From Scylla paramamosain (lineage: Eukaryota > Arthropoda > Malacostraca > Decapoda > Portunidae): DNA of 64,000 nucleotides. Under the pieces are notes generated by a model. That model ran no database searches and was not told the DNA's origin. It saw only the letters and a program-made list of their open reading frames with translations. The stretch is taken from contig NC_087197.1 of the NCBI RefSeq assembly GCF_035594125.1, positions 5,481,352 to 5,545,351 on the forward strand, written 5' to 3'. Each line of letters starts with the position of its first letter. The first letter of the stretch is position 1. A program made the position numbers and the translations under genes. Below are positions 60,333 through 64,000 of this stretch, piece by piece.

Positions 60333-61249
60333 TTTTCTACCGTTTATCATTCTCCCCTGTTATTAGGTGGTCAGATTAGGAAGTACATGCACGTGTCACT
60401 TACGTTTTTTGCTTAATAAAATTAGTATGTCAATCAAGAATGGCTTCAATGATGGTGAATCTCAATAAACTACATGCTGTTGAAACAACTTAACACAGGA
60501 ACATGAATAAACAATGCATGCATGTTTGATAAACAAAATATTGCAAGTGTTTTTTTCCACAAATAAACCGGATAAGAAAAAAACAGTCATCCATTAGCCT
60601 TTCAGAATGCTTTAATTTCACTAAGTGCCCAGGTATAGGCTGTAAACCACATGCAATAACAAACATTTTGAAGCCAAGCCCTACTTCTTATCTCAATTAA
60701 TTGAGGAGATATTGCATTCTGAATGTTGCAAAACTCTGATCGCTTTTTTCTCCGTTTTCTATTTCTGGCATTTACGTTACTCTGGCTCTAGGCGCCTCAT
60801 ATACATTATGTAAATTTTAAGAATGATTCAGTATCGAGAATCCAGTAGTCACACCACAAACATCTGAAAAGTGCAAAGTGAATAATGATGAATAATATCA
60901 AAACCTTTCCAGGTGTAACTTCTTTCGTGACTTTGCCTCAATTATCTGATAATCTAAGTGATATTTGAAGGTTCTCCGTAGATTTATTCAGCTTCTTAGC
61001 TGCTCTTATGTAGTGAATCACATATGGCAAGAGGTAAATTTTGCCCCGTAATCCAGCGAGCCATCATGCACAGCGAGAAGTTAGCTCTGTCAGGGACAAG
61101 CAGACTTGGGCTAGTGGACGGGTGGCTTGGGCGGTGAACATAACCTTCACTGAGCTCAGTGTTGGCCATGATATGTTGTATGTCGCATTCCCATCTAAAT
61201 ATTCTTGTCTTCAGCTGCCCTCCTCCCAAACTGGTATACTTCCCTGCAG
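60333..61249. other. Unassigned intronic stretch before exon 4
   Basis: AT-rich with no recognised element. The last ~12 bases are the acceptor tract of exon 4. Confidence 0.5.
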
Positions 61250-61423
61250 GTAGACGACCTCCTCAAACCGACGACGCACACCATGACATTACTGAAGGGC
61301 GGCAGAGCGTTTGCCCTAGAGAATGGTCGATACGCACGGATAAGCATTAAGGACTTTCGACTGTATGTCCATTCCCTCAAGAGTGACCTGCAGATCCTAC
61401 TTCTACACTCCGTCATTTTGCCG
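61250..61423 (+). CDS. Cyclophilin-like gene, exon 4
   Basis: The acceptor ACTTCCCTGCAG ends at 61249 and the donor CCG|GTAGGT is at 61424. The exon is exactly 58 codons, phase 0 on both sides. It reads VDDLLKPTTHTMTLLKGGRA, then ALENGRYARISIKDFRLYVH and SDLQILLLHSVILP. No named domain was recognised. The K-x-x-L-L-x-x-G and I-x-x-F-x-x-x-V-x-S pattern suggests a small folded module. Confidence 0.72.
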
Positions 61424-61526
61424 GTAGGTCATACTCTCTTGACTGCTCTTGCATGTTCCAAGATCCAGTGTTATAAAAATACTTATTCTCTTCGAGCACT
61501 AATGCAGATATAACAAGAAGTGAGTC

Positions 61527-61530
<4 letters not shown>

Positions 61531-61617
<87 letters not shown>
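61531..61617. repeat. (GT)n microsatellite in the last intron of the cyclophilin-like gene
   Basis: About 85 bp of GT with one TTTG interruption. It lies in the 223-bp intron 61424-61646, ending about 30 bp before the acceptor. Confidence 0.97.
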
Positions 61618-61646
61618 AGAGATTCCTGAAATGTACATATCTGCAG

Positions 61647-62159
61647 ATGAACGACATTGTGCCACAGACGCCCCCCTGCCGGGTGTTCTTGGACCTGCAG
61701 TGGCCGAACAATGGACATCGGGGTCGGGTCATCATTCATCTGTTCAGCAACTGCTCACTAAGCCAACAGTTTCTACTTCTGTGCACGGGACAGCGGGGCC
61801 TTTCCTATGTTGACACCCCGCTGCTCGGGGTGTGGAAGAAGGGAAAGGAGGGAGAAAGGGTGTTAGGAGGAATTCATATCAGTAACGAGGAAAGAGAAAT
61901 CGCTCAGTTGCCTAAGCTTAATGGAAGTAACACAAGCAAGCCATACTGGAAAGGAGATGTGTTAGCAAGGAAGACTGGTGACTCCTTGAATGCGCAGTTC
62001 GCTATCACCACAAGGGACCTTTCAAGCCCAACGAAAAGTGGAAACGTCTTTGGAAAGGTGGAATTTGGTCTCGATATTTTGCAAAACGCCGCCATATGCG
62101 ACACCGTTACTCACATAAGAATCGTGGACTGTGGTGTAGTCATTCCAATAAGAACATAA
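61647..62159 (+). CDS. Cyclophilin-like gene, terminal exon: degenerate peptidyl-prolyl isomerase domain
   Basis: The acceptor ACATATCTGCAG ends at 61646, phase 0. The 170 codons end at TAA (62157-62159). The cyclophilin fold is seen in CRVFLDLQWP...GRVIIHLFSN, QQFLLLCTGQRGLSYVDTP, GGIHISNEERE, DSLNAQFAITTRDLSS and GNVFGKVEFGLDIL. Compared with active cyclophilins, the catalytic Arg and the F-M-x-Q-G-G-D block are absent (LLGVWKKGKEGERVLGG), the Gln/Phe of S-Q-F-F-I-T is kept as AQFAIT, and the Trp/His of the C-terminal loop are missing. It is therefore likely a non-catalytic binding domain. Confidence 0.82.
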   Translation: MNDIVPQTPPCRVFLDLQWPNNGHRGRVIIHLFSNCSLSQQFLLLCTGQRGLSYVDTPLLGVWKKGKEGERVLGGIHISNEEREIAQLPKLNGSNTSKPYWKGDVLARKTGDSLNAQFAITTRDLSSPTKSGNVFGKVEFGLDILQNAAICDTVTHIRIVDCGVVIPIRT

Positions 62160-62790
62160 GTTCATGAATAATTTTGTTTCGGTGTCCTCTCATTTTCCAC
62201 CAGGGACCATTAACAGTTTATCACGTTAATTAGTAGCATTTGAATTCCACCAGTAGTGAGAAAGCACAAATCTTATGACGACAGAAACCAAACGGGAGGA
62301 CATCATGTTGATTTGGCTCAGTAGTAATGTCCCAGCCAGTAACATCTCAGTTATTCCTCGCCTTAAAAAACTGCCTCCCTCGAGAGGTCTTGCTACGTTG
62401 GACTCTACTTCCGGGTTCCTGCGAGGCTTTTCATCACCTCGGATCCTCCTCCTGATTGGTCACCGCATTTTGCAGGCACACCACTCAATCAGTGCCGTCT
62501 ATACTGAAAGCCATCTGAGCTCCAGCCGACACTACCCTCACAAAGCTAATGTTACCGCCCCCTCCCTCCTGACAATATTTCTCAACATTCGAGTTAGCAC
62601 TGCCCCTTGCCTGCCGCTGTAACATTATTATTATTGTTATTATCTGGACAGCCTTTTCACTTCAAACGGGTCACTGTCGTCAGCTATAGCTGCGCACGCT
62701 GAAACAAAGATGTGTCACATACTTAAATTTGTGTTTTTCTTAAAAAAAGAAAAAAAAGAGAGAGAGAGAGAGAGAGAGATGTCCCATTTA
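62160..62790. other. 3' flank of the cyclophilin-like gene
   Basis: No canonical AATAAA close to the stop was seen (AATAATTT at 62167). A 115-codon frame at 62275-62622 has no recognised domain. A short (GA)n lies at 62757-62779. Confidence 0.45.
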
Positions 62791-62794
62791 AGTG

Positions 62795-63660
62795 AAATTT
62801 AGGGTATTTAATGCTGCTCTAATATCATCAGTGCTGTATGGATGCGAATCATGGCTCAACGGGGACCTGAAACCGATAGAGAAATTATACAACTGGGTTG
62901 TAAAACAATTGCTCGGCGTTCGTATGACAACCTGTACGGATACTTGTTACATTGAACTTGGCTTACCACCACTCAAGTATTTAGTTATTAGTGAACAACG
63001 AAAGCTTGTGGGAGGAACGCCAACATATGATAGATGATTCGTGGGTGCATGCTGTAAAGTTGGTTCTTGCTACAAACACTGCAACATGTAGGCATGTACG
63101 AGGCCTGATCACAGCCAATCATAAATGATTGTGAAGTAGGACTTAACTACATGAAACGTTCTATTTGTGAATGCACGTCCTTGAGGCGTGTTACATACCG
63201 ACTGCTCAACCCTAACCTAACTATCGATGTATGTTACGTGAGGGATAATAATGTCAGTGAACATTAAAGAATTGCACACAGCCAGTTTAAGCTGAGTGGA
63301 CATAAACTGGCAATTGAGTGTGGAAGATGGAACAGGCGTGGTCGTGGGCGCCTACCCGTGGAAGAGCGCCTGTGCCCTTGTGGGAGCATACAGACAGAAC
63401 TGCATGTATTAGAATCTTGTCCCCTCACTGACGGTATCCGTGCTCAGTACGTGTTCACATCTTGGAAGCAGCTGATGGACATGCGTGTTCACATCTTGGA
63501 AGCAGCTGATGGACATGCGTGTTCACATCTTGGAAGCAGCTGATGGACATGCGTGTTCACATCTTGGAAGCAGCTGATGGACATGCGTGTTCACATCTTG
63601 GAAGCAGCTGATGGACATGCGTGTGCACATCTTGGAAGCAGCTGATGGACATGCGTGATC
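62795..63660 (+). mobile_element. C-terminal end of a third LINE family
   Basis: MKFRVFNAALISSVLYGCES, then LKPIEKLYNWVVKQLLGVRM and YIELGLPPLKYLVISEQRKL, represents the post-RT region of a LINE ORF2. After several shifts comes FKLSGHKLAIECGRWNRRGR, GRLPVEERLCPCGSIQTELH, VLESCPLTDGIRAQYVFTSW, a C-x-C-x7-H-x3-C zinc-finger-like block typical of LINE C-termini. The RT itself is missing. The coding end merges into a 34-bp tandem array. Confidence 0.78.
63450..63653 (+). repeat. 34-bp tandem repeat, six units
   Basis: Units start at 63450, 63484, 63518, 63552, 63586 and 63620. Each contains CGTGTTCACATCTTGGAAGC then AGCTGATGGACATG. Units are nearly identical; the last has GTGTGCAC. Because 34 is not divisible by 3, each unit changes the reading frame. 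Confidence 0.96.
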
Positions 63661-64000
63661 AGCTTGTCGTGCCTAAGATGTGTATACTGTTATATCACGT
63701 TTTACATCGATATGTTACATTTCCTGCAGATGGCATGTTTTCTTTTCTTTTAATGTATGATAACTTCAGTTTTACCTAAGTGCTTGTCGATTCTTATCCG
63801 TTTGATAGTTCTTTTAGTGTTCATGTATTTTACTTTTTCGTTTGACATTTCTCTTAGTGTTTATTTATTTTACTTTTTCAATCAATATTTTCTTTATTGT
63901 TTATATATCTGACTTTTTCTCTTGATATTTCTATTAAGTGGACCCTACACGATCAATATTATTGACACAATATATTGACTCATTTTTATTGTGCAATAAA
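63661..64000. other. LINE 3' region and possible DNA-transposon end
   Basis: T-rich with three or four degenerate ~55-bp units of the type TTTAGTGTTCATGTATTTTA followed by CTTTTTC (63818-63930). Near the window edge, GGACCCTACACGATCAATAT TATTGACAC (63941-63970) has the look of a DNA-transposon terminus. It is cut by the window end. Confidence 0.4.

Noticed and set aside
62275..62622. 115-codon frame downstream of the cyclophilin-like gene
   Set aside because: No domain, start context or neighbour support; probably chance in GC-richer DNA.
63450..63653. CRISPR-like array
   Set aside because: The 34-bp units are head-to-tail with no spacers and lie in an animal LINE; it is a simple tandem repeat.

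Overview
The window is animal nuclear DNA, most likely from a decapod crustacean (crab-like). The evidence is split genes with GT-AG introns, very dense long di- and trinucleotide microsatellites, and many copies of one jockey-clade LINE whose protein and 3' end match a family I know from crab genomes. The species call is inference. No rRNA, tRNA, CRISPR or bacterial operon was seen.

Two host genes can be supported, both on the + strand. (1) 11791-13485 is a long terminal exon encoding ankyrin repeats followed by a cGAS-like/Mab-21 nucleotidyltransferase domain with its acidic triad visible. Its upstream exons were not found. (2) 45913-62159 is a five-exon gene (45913-45974, 46889-47024, 53028-53080, 61250-61423, 61647-62159). 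All splice phases agree, and the last exon encodes a cyclophilin-like domain that lacks most catalytic residues. Its introns are loaded with retroelement debris. A further small cysteine-containing coding start (44811-45010) belongs to an uncharacterised multicopy arthropod family with frameshifted relatives at 40159-40635 and 60044-60332.

Layout: 0.1-2.4 kb jockey gag (minus) set into a PIF/Harbinger fragment, then a jockey 3' relic; 3.9-4.8 kb jockey 3' copy with a microsatellite tail; 5.3-9.0 kb an old jockey relic followed by a younger nearly complete copy (minus); 9-11.7 kb microsatellites; 11.8-13.5 kb cGAS-like exon; 13.7-16.4 kb mostly unassigned; 16.4-18.8 kb LINE fragments and repeats; 20.3-22.95 kb degenerate jockey; 23.3-26.85 kb CR1-like LINE; 27.4-30.25 kb RTE fragment, purine/pyrimidine microsatellites and the 3' end of a second gag-type LINE; 30.6-33.3 kb jockey fragments; 34.2-34.8 kb Myb/SANT-like (Harbinger accessory) fragment; 37.3-39.85 kb a hAT element with ends and target-site duplication; 42.9-44.5 kb jockey copy with an internal deletion; 45.9-62.2 kb the cyclophilin-like gene, whose introns hold jockey relics, a second gag-type LINE, an antisense jockey abutting a splice donor, and an RTE element split by a jockey copy; 62.8-63.66 kb the 3' end of another LINE ending in a 34-bp tandem array.

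Almost every retroelement reading frame is broken, so nothing here looks capable of autonomous movement. The most biologically interesting item is the intact 563-codon ankyrin/cGAS-like exon, standing free of frameshifts in a region where all the transposon frames around it have decayed.
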